A stretch of 34,466 nucleotides of DNA, from assembly GCA_023416135.1 (NCBI GenBank), contig JAEZIF010000199.1:1-34466 (forward strand). Reading direction: 5' to 3'. This DNA is from Pseudomonadota bacterium (GTDB lineage: Bacteria > Pseudomonadota > Alphaproteobacteria > Reyranellales > Reyranellaceae). Position 1 is the stretch's first letter; each line of letters opens with the position of its first letter. Positions 1 to 8,709 of the stretch are shown here, piece by piece. The notes beneath the pieces were generated by a model. It made no database searches and was not told where the DNA came from. It was given only the letters and a program-made list of their open reading frames with translations. Both the position numbers and the translations under genes were made by a program.

Positions 1-221
1 CCTGCTTCACCTGCCGCCCTATTCGCCCGAACTCAATCCGATCGAGAACGTCTGGCAATATCTCCGCAGCAACGAACTCAGCAGGCGCGTCTGGAAAAGC
101 TACGACGACATCGTCCAGGCTTGTTGCGATGCTTGGAACTGGCTCATCGCAGACTCTGTCCGCGTCTCTTCCATCACTAACCGAAATGGGCATCGGTCAG
201 AACTTAGGGCCGTTGGTATAA
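1..221 (+). mobile_element. Right end of an IS630-family insertion sequence (left part off-window)
   Basis: Defined by the transposase tail ending at 207 plus the short non-coding end after it. IS630 elements normally stop within a few tens of bases of their terminal inverted repeat and insert at TA; the GGTATA at 215-220 is a plausible edge. The matching left inverted repeat is not in the window, so the exact boundary is inferred. Confidence 0.5.
2..207 (+). pseudogene. IS630-family transposase, C-terminal fragment, frameshifted
   Basis: The window opens inside a transposase reading frame (codons from base 2). The translated motif LPPYSPELNPIENVWQYLR is the hallmark C-terminal part of the IS630/Tc1 DDE domain; the E of PIENVW is the last catalytic acid. 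The frame continues into SYDDIVQACCDAWNWL, as in full-length relatives. At about 187 the expected W is lost: the reading NRN-G-H would become NRN-W-A-S-V-R-T-stop if one base were added after 187, giving a stop at 205-207. As it stands, the frame stays open through non-transposase sequence to 541. A single-base deletion near the end is the simplest reading, so the copy may be damaged. The N-terminal part lies outside the window. Confidence 0.8.
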
Positions 222-389
222 GCGGCGCGCTTGATCCATTTCGGCGGCCTGGGATGTGGTTCCCAGGAGAGCAAGCGAGCATATCCGCGTTGCGAGAAGG
301 GCAGCCCGTCCGCCGTGGTGTTCTTGTTGGGGCGCGGCAACGGCTGGGCTTTCGCAGGCGTTCCTTGCCATCAGCCAGCGGAGGACCCC

Positions 390-824
390 ATGAGCGGACT
401 GTTCGATTTCGTGAAGACCATCGGCAAGAAGATCTTCGGCGAGGGCGATTCCGACCCGGCGGCGAAGATCAAGGCAGAGATCGAGAAGGACAATCCGGGG
501 GTCAAGGACCTCTCGGTCAGGTTCGAGAACGGGAAGGTTGAGCTCGGCGGCTCGGGCTCGCCGGAAGCTTTGCAGAAGGCCGTCCTGATCGCGGGCAATG
601 CCATGGGCGTCGGCGAGGTCAAGGTTGCGGGCGCGCAGGCCGCCTCAGTCGACGACGGAACGCAGTACTACGTCATCAAGTCCGGCGACACTCTGTCGGC
701 GATCGCCAAACAGTTCTACGGCGATCCCAACAAGTACCCGAAGATCTTCGAGGCCAACCGGGAAGTGATCAAGGACGCCAACCTGATCTTCCCAGGTCAG
801 AAGATTCGCATTCCAAAGGCATAG
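390..824 (+). CDS. kbp: BON-LysM protein, Kbp (YgaU)-like
   Basis: A 144-residue cytoplasmic-type protein with no signal peptide. Residues about 20-75 form a BON domain (ending near GNAMGVGEVKVAG), and residues about 91-141 form one LysM domain (YYVIKSGDTLSAIAKQFYG through FPGQKIRIPKA). The size, domain order and the start MSGLFDFVKTIGKKIF closely resemble E. coli Kbp/YgaU (149 aa), a potassium-binding protein linked to K+ sensing and to growth under osmotic or acid stress. The ATG at 390 is chosen over the upstream in-frame ATG at 231 because GGAGGA at 380-385 sits just before it and homology begins there. The preceding sequence is IS debris, so the gene may depend on its own promoter, which I cannot see. 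The family call is firm; potassium binding in this organism is inferred. Confidence 0.85.
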   Translation: MSGLFDFVKTIGKKIFGEGDSDPAAKIKAEIEKDNPGVKDLSVRFENGKVELGGSGSPEALQKAVLIAGNAMGVGEVKVAGAQAASVDDGTQYYVIKSGDTLSAIAKQFYGDPNKYPKIFEANREVIKDANLIFPGQKIRIPKA

Positions 825-1285
825 GAGTGTCCATGTGGGCCCGCTCGACGTTCTTGCCCAACGGCAACAATCTTGCGGCTCATTCTCGTGGATCGCGCCG
901 GTGGTCGGATGGTTGCCGGTCACGCAAGCGGACTTATGGTGGGTAAGGTAATCGATTCCCCAATGTTCGGTCCGCGTCTGTAACGGGTGGGCGACGGAAT
1001 ACCGATAAAGCGCCACCCCGCGGTCGCGAGGCGCAGCGCGATCGAGTGCGTGATGTTGTCGGCGGCGGGCCTGTGATTGCGCATCCACCTGGATCGAGCT
1101 TTGACGTCCTCCGAAGGCATTGGCTGGCGGACGACTGCTCACTCGTGGCCGACCTCACCGCCGTCGACTACGGCCACGAGGCCACCGACGCAAGCCGCCT
1201 GGAACGCTACGGGAGGCCGACTGGACTGTCTGACCCCTTGTTGCGTGCTGCCCGGAACGTCCGTGGCTGTGGCCGGCTGAGCGGG
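825..1285. other. Non-coding stretch, no recognisable gene
   Basis: About 460 bases between the kbp-like gene and the convergent metallopeptidase gene. Short open frames exist on both strands (for example 1046 onward plus and 920-1120 minus), but none has a ribosome site, a recognisable family motif or a natural end. I see no tRNA, no convincing terminator and no repeat. It may be decayed sequence next to the insertion element. Confidence 0.5.
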
Positions 1286-2380
1286 TCAGCTCGTGACGAT
1301 CTCGCGGTTGACGACTTTGGGGAAAGCGTCGAAATGCGACTTGAACTTCGCCAAGCGCGGCGTGCTAGCGATAGCGGCCGTTCCCACGGCGAATTCGAGG
1401 ATCATGAGAGAGATCGATTCTGCATTGTGCAGCTTGAACCATTTGCCGATGCTCAGAAAATGTCCCTCGAACGCATAGGCATTGTCGTTGATCTCAAGAC
1501 CCGTACCATCGCGGGGGCCGACGAAATGGCACATCTCATGGATCACGGTCCATTGCTTCTCGATCGGGGCAGGCTGGTTCGCAAAGATCGGTCCGAGGAA
1601 GACCGTGTGGCCCGGCGCTTTGATGTTCACGCCCTTTTCCACGTAGATCTGAAACTGATTCGTCGACAGCTTGTCGCCGCCGCGAACGGTCCAGGCGATA
1701 ACGCCGGCATCGGCCTTCGCATCGAACATGATGATGCTGTCTATGCCGTGCGCGCCGAAGGCATTGGCACGTGACACCTGGAAATGGATCGCCGAGACGA
1801 TCCTGAGCAACATGCTGGCGTCATTCGGGGTGACCTTCACCTTGGCGGTCTCGAAGTGCTTGTTCAGCCAGGCCATAGTGGTCGGCGTCTGATGCAGCAG
1901 CTTGAAGCGCAGCGACATCAGGCTGCGTTCTAGATCCTTCAGGATCTGTTTTCCTTCGGCGACCATTTGCGACCCTGTCTGGGGCAGTTTCGGCGGCGTC
2001 GAGGGCGAGCCGGCGGCTTGTCCGGGGCGGCCGTCGAGCCCGAGTCGGCCGGCGGGAATGGAGGGAGAGTCGCAAATAATCGCTGTCAGCGCCTTGATCG
2101 TCGGCCCGTCGACATCGATCCGCCCGTCCGTCCGGGTCAGGACTTTCGCCTGAAATTTGTCGATCGCCGCCTGTGTTTTCGGACCGATTATTCCGTCCTC
2201 GCTCAGCAGGACCGCGGGGCCGCCGTCCTGCGGTGGCGTCGAATTCAGGAACGCCTGTACGATCCTGACATCGGCCTTTCTGTTTGTTCCCCCTTTTCCG
2301 ACTGAACCACCGAGCGGCTTGTTGGTGGGATTGCTGCAGAAAAAGCACGTCCTGAACGTCGAGTTTGCAACCAGCGACAT
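1286..2380 (-). CDS. Peptidoglycan-binding domain plus aspzincin-like zinc metallopeptidase
   Basis: A 364-residue protein. Residues about 33-100 resemble a peptidoglycan_binding_1 domain (ADVRIVQAFLNS, then EDGIIGPKTQAAIDKFQ). A Pro/Gly-rich linker (about 105-135) leads to a metallopeptidase domain. HEMCH at 281-285 fits HExxH, with the two His as zinc ligands and Glu282 catalytic. It is followed by GTGLEINDNAYAFEG, where Asp299 is well placed as the third ligand, as in aspzincins (M35/lysine-specific metalloendopeptidase type). The N-terminus has no clear signal peptide but carries a CFFC pair (Cys12, Cys15). The ATG at 2380 has an excellent GAGGAGG at 2388-2394, seven bases upstream. It is monocistronic. 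A secreted cell-wall-targeted or toxin-like peptidase is possible, but the export route is not shown. The C-terminal 40 residues look alpha-helical and unassigned. Confidence 0.75.
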   Translation of the reverse strand: MSLVANSTFRTCFFCSNPTNKPLGGSVGKGGTNRKADVRIVQAFLNSTPPQDGGPAVLLSEDGIIGPKTQAAIDKFQAKVLTRTDGRIDVDGPTIKALTAIICDSPSIPAGRLGLDGRPGQAAGSPSTPPKLPQTGSQMVAEGKQILKDLERSLMSLRFKLLHQTPTTMAWLNKHFETAKVKVTPNDASMLLRIVSAIHFQVSRANAFGAHGIDSIIMFDAKADAGVIAWTVRGGDKLSTNQFQIYVEKGVNIKAPGHTVFLGPIFANQPAPIEKQWTVIHEMCHFVGPRDGTGLEINDNAYAFEGHFLSIGKWFKLHNAESISLMILEFAVGTAAIASTPRLAKFKSHFDAFPKVVNREIVTS

Positions 2381-2769
2381 TGCCCCGCCTCCTCACGCTA
2401 CTTTGAAACTGCGAGCAGCGTTGCATGTTCAGGCAGTATTTCAAACTTGGTTCTTGCCCTGGGGGGCGGCTTTCGCATGCGAACGACATCAAGCGCGCGT
2501 GCAATGCCGGCACGCGATCGGCCTATGACAAGAATGCAAGCGGTAAGCAACTTTGCGCTTGTGACGTTCATGCAGCTCTCCGTTTAGAGGAGGGAGCTTC
2601 CGCGGTCGTCGAAGCAGACTCCATGCCCTCCATCGAAAGCACCGCGGTTCCGCGCGCCGCCCTTCGGCTAAGCGGGGCCTGCAGCGCGTTCGCGATTTCC
2701 CGCAGCAAGCTCTATTGACCGCCCAGCCCTGCGTTCGACTGACCCCAGCCAAGCATTGGCTGCGCGTGC
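2381..2769. other. Intergenic region upstream of the metallopeptidase gene
   Basis: It contains the ribosome site of the minus-strand metallopeptidase (2388-2394) and presumably its promoter, although I could not identify -35/-10 boxes with confidence. Short open frames here (for example 2425-2718 plus) have no ribosome site or family signature and are probably chance. Confidence 0.4.
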
Positions 2770-2772
2770 TAA

Positions 2773-3033
2773 GGCTCGGGAAACCTTCCTGATGGGCGTT
2801 GGGAAAAACTTCGCGCCATCTATGCACATGCTGGCAATGATATGCTTGAGGGGCGACCTGTGGACGCCGCCCGAGCACGAGACTTGCTGGAAAGGGCGGC
2901 CCAGCAGGGGCATGTATACGCAAAGCGAAATCTGGGTGCTTACGTGATGCATGGCCGCTTCGGCGCACGCCAGATCGTCCGGGGCCTCTTTCTGCTTTTA
3001 CGACCGTGGCGAAGCGGTGACTATCGTCTTTGA
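2773..3033 (+). pseudogene. Sel1-repeat protein remnant
   Basis: In the frame containing 2842, the translation reads LRAIYAHAGNDMLEGRPVD followed by AARARDLLERAAQQGHVYAKRNLGA. This is the classic Sel1-like repeat pattern: a paired helix, a small-residue turn, then A..LLERAA.QGH..A..NLG. The frame is blocked by a stop at 2770-2772 and ends at 3033 after a hydrophobic VRGLFLLL segment, leaving roughly one and a half repeats. Intact Sel1 proteins have several repeats and usually a signal peptide, neither of which is visible. The only in-frame ATG (2842) falls inside the repeat and has no ribosome site. The likeliest reading is a decayed fragment; a very short expressed gene from 2842 cannot be excluded. 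Confidence 0.5.
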
Positions 3034-3179
3034 AATCGTCATGACGACCGGTTGCGGTAGATCGGTGCTGCAGTTCTGACAGCCGCCAATCTCACGGACG
3101 CCTCCATCACGTTGTGGTATGAGCGTTCCTGGCAGCGGGTTCCCGGCTGTTGGAGCATGTCGAGCAGAATCGGGATGGG

Positions 3180-4475
3180 TCAGGCGCGGACCGGTACCGC
3201 AATGGGCAGCATGACGGTATGCTCCGCAAGGCGGGCGCGATCTGCCTCGGGCCGAATGAACAGCAGGCCTATGATGCCGCCCGCCAGCAGGAGGCCGCCC
3301 AGGATGACGTAGCTCTGCTCGTAGCCGGCGAGCGGCGAGGAGGCGTTCTCGATGACGGCGCCCATGGCGAGCGGGGCGATGACGCCGGCCAGCGTGATGA
3401 TCGAGGAGGTGATGGCGAGCATGGCGGCACGCTGCGGTTGCGGCGTCAGCTCGCTCACAATCATCGGCATCACGACGTAGACGGAGCTGCCGATGGCGGC
3501 GCCGACGACCAGGAAGGCGACCTTGAGTCCGGGCGTCGGCATGCTGCCGACGAAAGGCAGGATGCAGCCGCCCAGGGTCACGGTGGAAGCCGCGAGGACG
3601 CCGCGGCTCAGCCGGCTCGAGACGCCGGCCTTCTTGAGGCGCTGCGAGAGCCAGCCGCCGGCCAGCACCACGCACATGCCGAAGACCCACGGCAGGATGG
3701 TGAGGTTGCCGCCAACCGTCTGGCTGTAGCCCAGGCCGTCGACCAGGTAGGAAGTGAACCAGGTGAGACCCAGCGCCAGTCCCCAGTAGCTGGCGAAGCC
3801 CGCGCAGCAGACGGCGACGATGCTGGGGCACGTGAGCAGATTCCGATAGGGCACGCGTTCGATCATGCCTGCGGCCGCATTGGCCGGCTGGTCGACCAGC
3901 GTGCCTTCGCGGCCGAAGATCAGCCAGAGCACCACCCAGACGAGGCCCGCGACGCCGAGCGCGCCGAATGCCCAGTGCCAGGAATGGTTGACGATGATCC
4001 AGTTGAGAGTCGGCACGGCAATGATGACGCCCAGCGCCGAGCCCTGGGCGATGATCGCCGTCGGCACGCCGCGCAGCTGGTCCGGAAACCATTTGTAGAT
4101 GGAGTGCAGGGCCACCGGCGCGGCCGGCCCTTCGCCCGCACCCAGGATGATCCGGCAGGCGATCAGCATTTCGAGCGTGACGGTGCCCAGCATGGGGAAC
4201 TGAACGAGCGACAAGACGATTGCCATGACCAGCAGCGTGTGACGGGTCTGCACGCGATTGGTGATGAAGCCGACGACGATGCCGGAGATCGCGAACAGGA
4301 AGAAGAACGACGAGCCGAGCAGGCCGAACTGCTCGGGGGTGAGCTTCAGGTCGGCCATGATCGGCTGGGCGGCCAAGCCGACCACCACCTTGTCGGCGAA
4401 GTTGATCAGCATGAACAGAAGGAGCAGGGCGGTCGTGCCCCATGCGCCTTTGAGGGGCTGCGGCTGGTCTGTCAC
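3180..4475 (-). CDS. Major facilitator superfamily transporter, anion:cation symporter-like
   Basis: A 431-residue, 12-helix inner-membrane transporter. The first helix reads TTALLLLFMLINFADKVVVG, typical of the ACS subfamily (hexuronate, glucarate, phthalate and tartrate type), and later segments include RIILGAGEGPAAP and LRGVPTAIIAQGSALG, matching that family's helix 4/5 region. The central loop lies near GREGTLVDQPANAA. The substrate is probably an organic anion; I cannot name it. The start is a GTG at 4475 supported by GAGGAG (complement of 4484-4489) eight bases upstream; no ATG fits better. It lies downstream of the two binding-protein genes on the same strand, but a strong terminator at 4498-4525 separates them, so it probably has its own promoter or receives only read-through. 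Confidence 0.85.
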   Translation of the reverse strand: MTDQPQPLKGAWGTTALLLLFMLINFADKVVVGLAAQPIMADLKLTPEQFGLLGSSFFFLFAISGIVVGFITNRVQTRHTLLVMAIVLSLVQFPMLGTVTLEMLIACRIILGAGEGPAAPVALHSIYKWFPDQLRGVPTAIIAQGSALGVIIAVPTLNWIIVNHSWHWAFGALGVAGLVWVVLWLIFGREGTLVDQPANAAAGMIERVPYRNLLTCPSIVAVCCAGFASYWGLALGLTWFTSYLVDGLGYSQTVGGNLTILPWVFGMCVVLAGGWLSQRLKKAGVSSRLSRGVLAASTVTLGGCILPFVGSMPTPGLKVAFLVVGAAIGSSVYVVMPMIVSELTPQPQRAAMLAITSSIITLAGVIAPLAMGAVIENASSPLAGYEQSYVILGGLLLAGGIIGLLFIRPEADRARLAEHTVMLPIAVPVRA

Positions 4476-4493
4476 GTCTCAAGCTCCTCGCGC

Positions 4494-4525
4494 AAAAGGA
4501 AAGGGCGTCCGCGAACGCCCTTTCC
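4494..4525 (-). terminator. Rho-independent terminator of the first binding-protein gene
   Basis: A perfect 11-bp inverted repeat, GGAAAGGGCGT (4498-4508) and ACGCCCTTTCC (4515-4525), with a six-base loop. Read on the minus strand it follows the stop codon at 4547 by about 20 bases and is followed by a TTTT run (complement of 4494-4497). Confidence 0.85.
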
Positions 4526-4546
4526 GAATGCTCCTACACGAGTCAA

Positions 4547-5770
4547 CTACTTGATATGCGGGCACTTCCCATCCTTGAGCGGCCGGTACGCCTCGTCGCC
4601 CGGCACCGTCGCCAGCAGCTTGTAGATGTCGTCCTTGCTCTTGGACTCCTGCGGCGACTTAACCTGGAAGAGGTACATGTCGCGCACCAGGCGGCCGTCC
4701 TCGCGCAGCTTGCCGTTCTTGGTCATGACGTCGTTGACCGGGATCTCGCGCATCTTGGCCATCACCGCCTTGGCGTCGTCGGTGCCGGCCGCCTGCACCG
4801 CCTTCAGATAGTGCAGGGTCGAACTGTAGGCGCCGGCCGTGAGCATGCTCGGGATCTTGTCGCGCTTGGCTCGGAAGCGCTTGGTCCAGGCGCGGGTCTC
4901 GTCGTTGAGGTCCCAGTAGAACGATTCGGTCAGCACGAGGCCCTGCGCCACCGGCAGGGTGAGCGAGTTCACGTCGGTCGAGAAGACGAGCAGGCCGGCG
5001 AGGCGCTGGCCACCCTTGGTGATGCCGAACTCGCCCGCCTGCTTGATCGAGTTGATGGTGTCCTGGCCGGCATTGGCCAGCCCGATGATCTTGGCTTTCG
5101 AGGCCTGGGCCTGCAGCAGGAAGGAGGAGAAATCCTGCGTGCTGAGCGGGTGCCTGACCCCGCCCACCACCTTGCCGCCGGCGGCCTGGACCACGGCCGT
5201 CACGTCGCGCTCCAGCGCATGGCCGAAGGCGTAGTCGGCCGTCAGGAAGTACCAGGAGTCGCCGCCGCCCTTGACGATGGCCGACCCGGTCACCTTGGCC
5301 AGCGCATAGGTGTCGTAGACCCAGTGCGCGCCGGTCTCCGAGCAGGCCGGGCCGGTCAGGTCGGCCGAGGCCGCGCCGGTGTTGATGTCTATCAGGCCTT
5401 TTTCCTGGGCGATCTTGCGCACCGCCAGCGCCACCGACGAGGTGCCGATGCCGGTGATCATCTTGACGCCGTCGACGTCGTACCAGCGGCGCGCGATCTG
5501 GGCGCCGACGTCGGGCTTGGTCTGATGGTCGGCCGACAGAAGCTCGATCGGGCGGCCGAGAACCTTGCCGCCGAAATCGTCGATCGCCATCTGGGCGGCT
5601 TCGACTTCGCCCAGGTTCAGATCGGCGTAGACGCCGGAGAATCCTTCGGTGATGCCGATCTTGAGCGGCGCCGGCGCCTGCGCCTGGGCCATGGCCACCA
5701 GGCCCGCGACGGCCAGGCCGACGACCGCAGCGGCCGCGCCAGCACGACAAAACGAATTTTTAGATGCCAT
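4547..5770 (-). CDS. ABC transporter substrate-binding protein, branched-chain amino acid type (paralogue 1)
   Basis: A 407-residue periplasmic binding protein of the Peripla_BP_6/LivJ-like family. The N-terminal signal peptide (residues about 1-32) ends at AMAQAQA, followed by the mature start APAPLKIGITEGFSGVY. Conserved ligand-lobe motifs include TGIGTSSVALAVRKIAQEKG and FLTADYAFGHALE. The ATG at 5770 is preferred over the ATG at 5800 because GGGAGG (complement of 5779-5784) lies eight bases upstream and gives a normal signal peptide. It lies downstream of a paralogue roughly 85-90% identical by eye; the intergenic terminator at 5832-5855 suggests separate or attenuated expression. It presumably delivers ligand to LivHMGF, encoded divergently. 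The ligand is unknown; related proteins bind amino acids, amides, urea or aromatic acids. Confidence 0.92.
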   Translation of the reverse strand: MASKNSFCRAGAAAAVVGLAVAGLVAMAQAQAPAPLKIGITEGFSGVYADLNLGEVEAAQMAIDDFGGKVLGRPIELLSADHQTKPDVGAQIARRWYDVDGVKMITGIGTSSVALAVRKIAQEKGLIDINTGAASADLTGPACSETGAHWVYDTYALAKVTGSAIVKGGGDSWYFLTADYAFGHALERDVTAVVQAAGGKVVGGVRHPLSTQDFSSFLLQAQASKAKIIGLANAGQDTINSIKQAGEFGITKGGQRLAGLLVFSTDVNSLTLPVAQGLVLTESFYWDLNDETRAWTKRFRAKRDKIPSMLTAGAYSSTLHYLKAVQAAGTDDAKAVMAKMREIPVNDVMTKNGKLREDGRLVRDMYLFQVKSPQESKSKDDIYKLLATVPGDEAYRPLKDGKCPHIK

Positions 5771-5824
5771 ACGATTAGCCTCCCACATTTGTGCCCCCAT
5801 CGTGCAAATCTAGCCGACCTGTGG

Positions 5825-5855
5825 CCAAAGAAAAGGGCGCCCGCAGGCGCCCTTT
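5825..5855 (-). terminator. Rho-independent terminator of the second binding-protein gene
   Basis: A 10-bp stem, AAAGGGCGCC (5832-5841) and GGCGCCCTTT (5846-5855), with loop CGCA. On the minus strand it follows the stop at 5878 by about 22 bases and is followed by a T-rich tract (complement of 5828-5834). Its stem resembles the terminator at 4498-4525, as if copied with the gene. Confidence 0.85.
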
Positions 5856-5877
5856 CTCCGTCAATCCTGTGAAATCG

Positions 5878-7113
5878 CTATTTCACGAACGGGCACTTGC
5901 CGTCCTTGAGCGGCCGGTAGGCCTTGTCACCCGGTACCGTGGCGATCAGCTTGTAGATGTCGTCCTTGCTCTTGGATTCGGCCGGCGTCTTCACCTCGAA
6001 CAAGTACATGTCGCGCACCAGGCGGCCGTCCTCGCGCAGCTTGCCGTTCTTGGTCATGACGTCGTTGACCGGCATCTCGCGCATCTTGGCCATCACCGCC
6101 TTGGCGTCGTCGGTGCCGGCCGCCTGCACCGCCTTCAGATAGTGCAGGGTCGAGCTGTAGACGCCCACTGTCAGCATGCTGGGCAGCTTGTCCTTCTTGG
6201 CGCGATAGCGCTTGGTCCAGGCGCGGGTCTCGTCGTTGAGGTCCCAGTAGAACGACTCGGTCAGCACCAGGCCCTGCGCCACCGGCAGGGTCAGCGACTG
6301 CACGTCGGTCGCGAAGACCAGGAGGCCCGCGAGCTTCTGGCCACCCTTGGTGATGCCGAACTCGCCCGCCTGCTTGATCGAGTTGATGGTGTCCTGGCCG
6401 GCGTTGGCGAGACCGATCACCTTGGCCTTCGAAGCCTGGGCCTGCAGCAGGAAGGACGAGAAGTCCTGCGTGCTGAGCGGATGCCTGACGCTGCCCAGCA
6501 CCTTGCCTCCGGCGTCCTTGACGACCGCGGTGACGTCACGCTCGAGCGCGTGGCCGAATGCGTAGTCGGCGGTAAGGAAGTACCAGGAATCGCCGCCCGC
6601 CTTCACCATGGCCTCGCCCGTCACGTGAGCCAGCGCGTAGGTGTCGTAGACCCAGTGTGCGCCGGTCTCCGAGCAGGACGGTCCGGTAAGGTCGGCCGAG
6701 GCCGCCCCCGTATTGATGTCGATAAGGCCCTTTTCCTGGGCGATCTTGCGCACGGCCAGGGCCACCGAGGAAGTGCCGAGCCCGGTGATCATCTTGACGC
6801 CGTCGACGTCGTACCAGCGGCGCGCGATCTGGGCGCCGACGTCGGGCTTGGTCTGATGGTCGGCCGACAGGATCTCGACCGTGCGGCCGAGCACCTTGCC
6901 GCCTGTCTCCTTGGTGGCATCCTCGACCGCCATCTGCATGGCCTCGACTTCACCGGCGGTAAGGTCGCCGTAGACGCCCGAGAATCCTTCCATGACGCCG
7001 ATCTTGAGCGGCGCCGGTGCCTGGGCCTGGGCGATCGCGACCATGCCCAAGGCAGTCAGACCGGCAACGGCCACGGCCGTGCCTACATAACGAACGGATT
7101 TACCAACTCTCAT
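5878..7113 (-). CDS. ABC transporter substrate-binding protein, branched-chain amino acid type (paralogue 2)
   Basis: A 411-residue periplasmic binding protein with a signal peptide (residues about 1-31, ending IAQAQA) and the mature start APAPLKIGVMEGFSGVY. It matches its downstream neighbour almost throughout; the clearest difference is a four-residue insertion after QMAVEDA (ATKETGG against FGG). The C-terminus is KCPFVK against KCPHIK. The ATG at 7113 is supported by TGGGAGGA (complement of 7121-7128). It is first on the minus strand, divergent from livG across 136 bases, so both probably share a control region. Two near-identical binding proteins serving one permease may widen substrate range or dosage. 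The ligand cannot be named from sequence. Confidence 0.92.
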   Translation of the reverse strand: MRVGKSVRYVGTAVAVAGLTALGMVAIAQAQAPAPLKIGVMEGFSGVYGDLTAGEVEAMQMAVEDATKETGGKVLGRTVEILSADHQTKPDVGAQIARRWYDVDGVKMITGLGTSSVALAVRKIAQEKGLIDINTGAASADLTGPSCSETGAHWVYDTYALAHVTGEAMVKAGGDSWYFLTADYAFGHALERDVTAVVKDAGGKVLGSVRHPLSTQDFSSFLLQAQASKAKVIGLANAGQDTINSIKQAGEFGITKGGQKLAGLLVFATDVQSLTLPVAQGLVLTESFYWDLNDETRAWTKRYRAKKDKLPSMLTVGVYSSTLHYLKAVQAAGTDDAKAVMAKMREMPVNDVMTKNGKLREDGRLVRDMYLFEVKTPAESKSKDDIYKLIATVPGDKAYRPLKDGKCPFVK

Positions 7114-7249
7114 ACGCCAATCCTCCCAGTACGGTTCTACTCCCCGTGTGCACGATATCTAGCGACCGCGCGAAGATGGCGCCAGTGGTCGCCAGTGCTG
7201 GACAGCGGCGCCAAGCTTCGATTAATTCGCCACACCGCAGGGAGGCGGG
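7114..7249. promoter_or_regulatory. Divergent control region between binding proteins and livG, with inverted and direct repeats
   Basis: 136 bases separate the two divergent start codons, so promoters in both directions must lie here or nearby. TGGCGCC (7177-7183) and GGCGCCA (7207-7213) form an inverted repeat with 23 bases between the arms. Inside it CGCCAGTG occurs twice, at 7180-7187 and 7190-7197, a 10-base (one helical turn) spacing that suits a protein-binding site. Ribosome sites lie at 7121-7128 (minus) and 7240-7245 (plus). No regulator gene is adjacent. The operator role is inference. Confidence 0.4.
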
Positions 7250-8000
7250 ATGGCCGAAGAAGAAGTAATTCTAAAGGCGGAAGGGCTGACGAAGGAGTTC
7301 AAGGGCTTCGTCGCCGTCAAGAACGTCGATCTGCAGGTACGGCGCGGCACGATCCACGCTTTGATCGGGCCGAACGGTGCCGGCAAGACGACGTGCTTCA
7401 ACCTGCTCACGCACTTCCTGACGCCGACGGCGGGCCAGATCCACTTCAATGGCCGCGACATTACCGGCAGCTCGCCTGCGGCGATCGCGCGCATGGGACT
7501 GGTGCGCTCCTTCCAAATCTCGGCGGTCTTTCCGCATCTTTCGGTACGCGAGAACGTGCGTGTCGCTCTGCAGCGCAAGCTGGGGAACTCGTTCTTCTTC
7601 TGGCGGAGCGAACGTGTGCTGAGCCAGCTCGACGGTCGCGCGCTGGAACTGGTGGCGGCCGTCGGCCTCGAAGCCTTCGCCGAATTGCCCGCGGTCGAGC
7701 TGCCCTATGGCCGCAAGCGCGCCCTGGAGATCGCCACGACGCTGGCGCTCGATCCGGAGATGATGCTGCTCGACGAACCGATGGCCGGGCTCGGTCAGGA
7801 GGACATCAAGCGCATCGCGGCCCTCATCCGCACGGTGGCCAAGGACCGCACCGTGCTGATGGTCGAGCACAACATGTCCGTCGTCGCCGATCTCTCCGAT
7901 ACCATCACCGTGCTGGCGCGCGGCGAGGTGCTGGCCGAGGGCCCTTACGCGACGGTGTCCAACGATCCCGCGGTGGTCGAAGCGTATGTCGGGACAGGCC

Positions 8001-8008
<8 letters not shown>
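7250..8008 (+). CDS. livG: Branched-chain amino acid-type ABC transporter ATP-binding protein LivG
   Basis: A 252-residue ATPase subunit. Walker A GPNGAGKTT is at 40-48, the Q-loop region follows RSFQISAVFP, the signature is the LivG-type variant LPYGRKR at 151-157, Walker B MMLLDEP is at 171-177 and the switch His is in VEHN (His207). It energises uptake through LivHM together with LivF. The ATG at 7250 has GGGAGG at 7240-7245. First gene of the plus-strand operon livG-livF-livH-livM, whose genes overlap or nearly touch. The substrate depends on the binding proteins encoded on the other strand. Confidence 0.93.
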
Positions 8009-8705
<697 letters not shown>

Positions 8706-8709
8706 CGCC

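Noticed and set aside
1046..1774. 242-codon plus-strand frame overlapping the metallopeptidase gene
   Set aside because: Most of it is antisense to the peptidase, which has a strong ribosome site and HExxH; the free first part (1046-1285) shows no motif.
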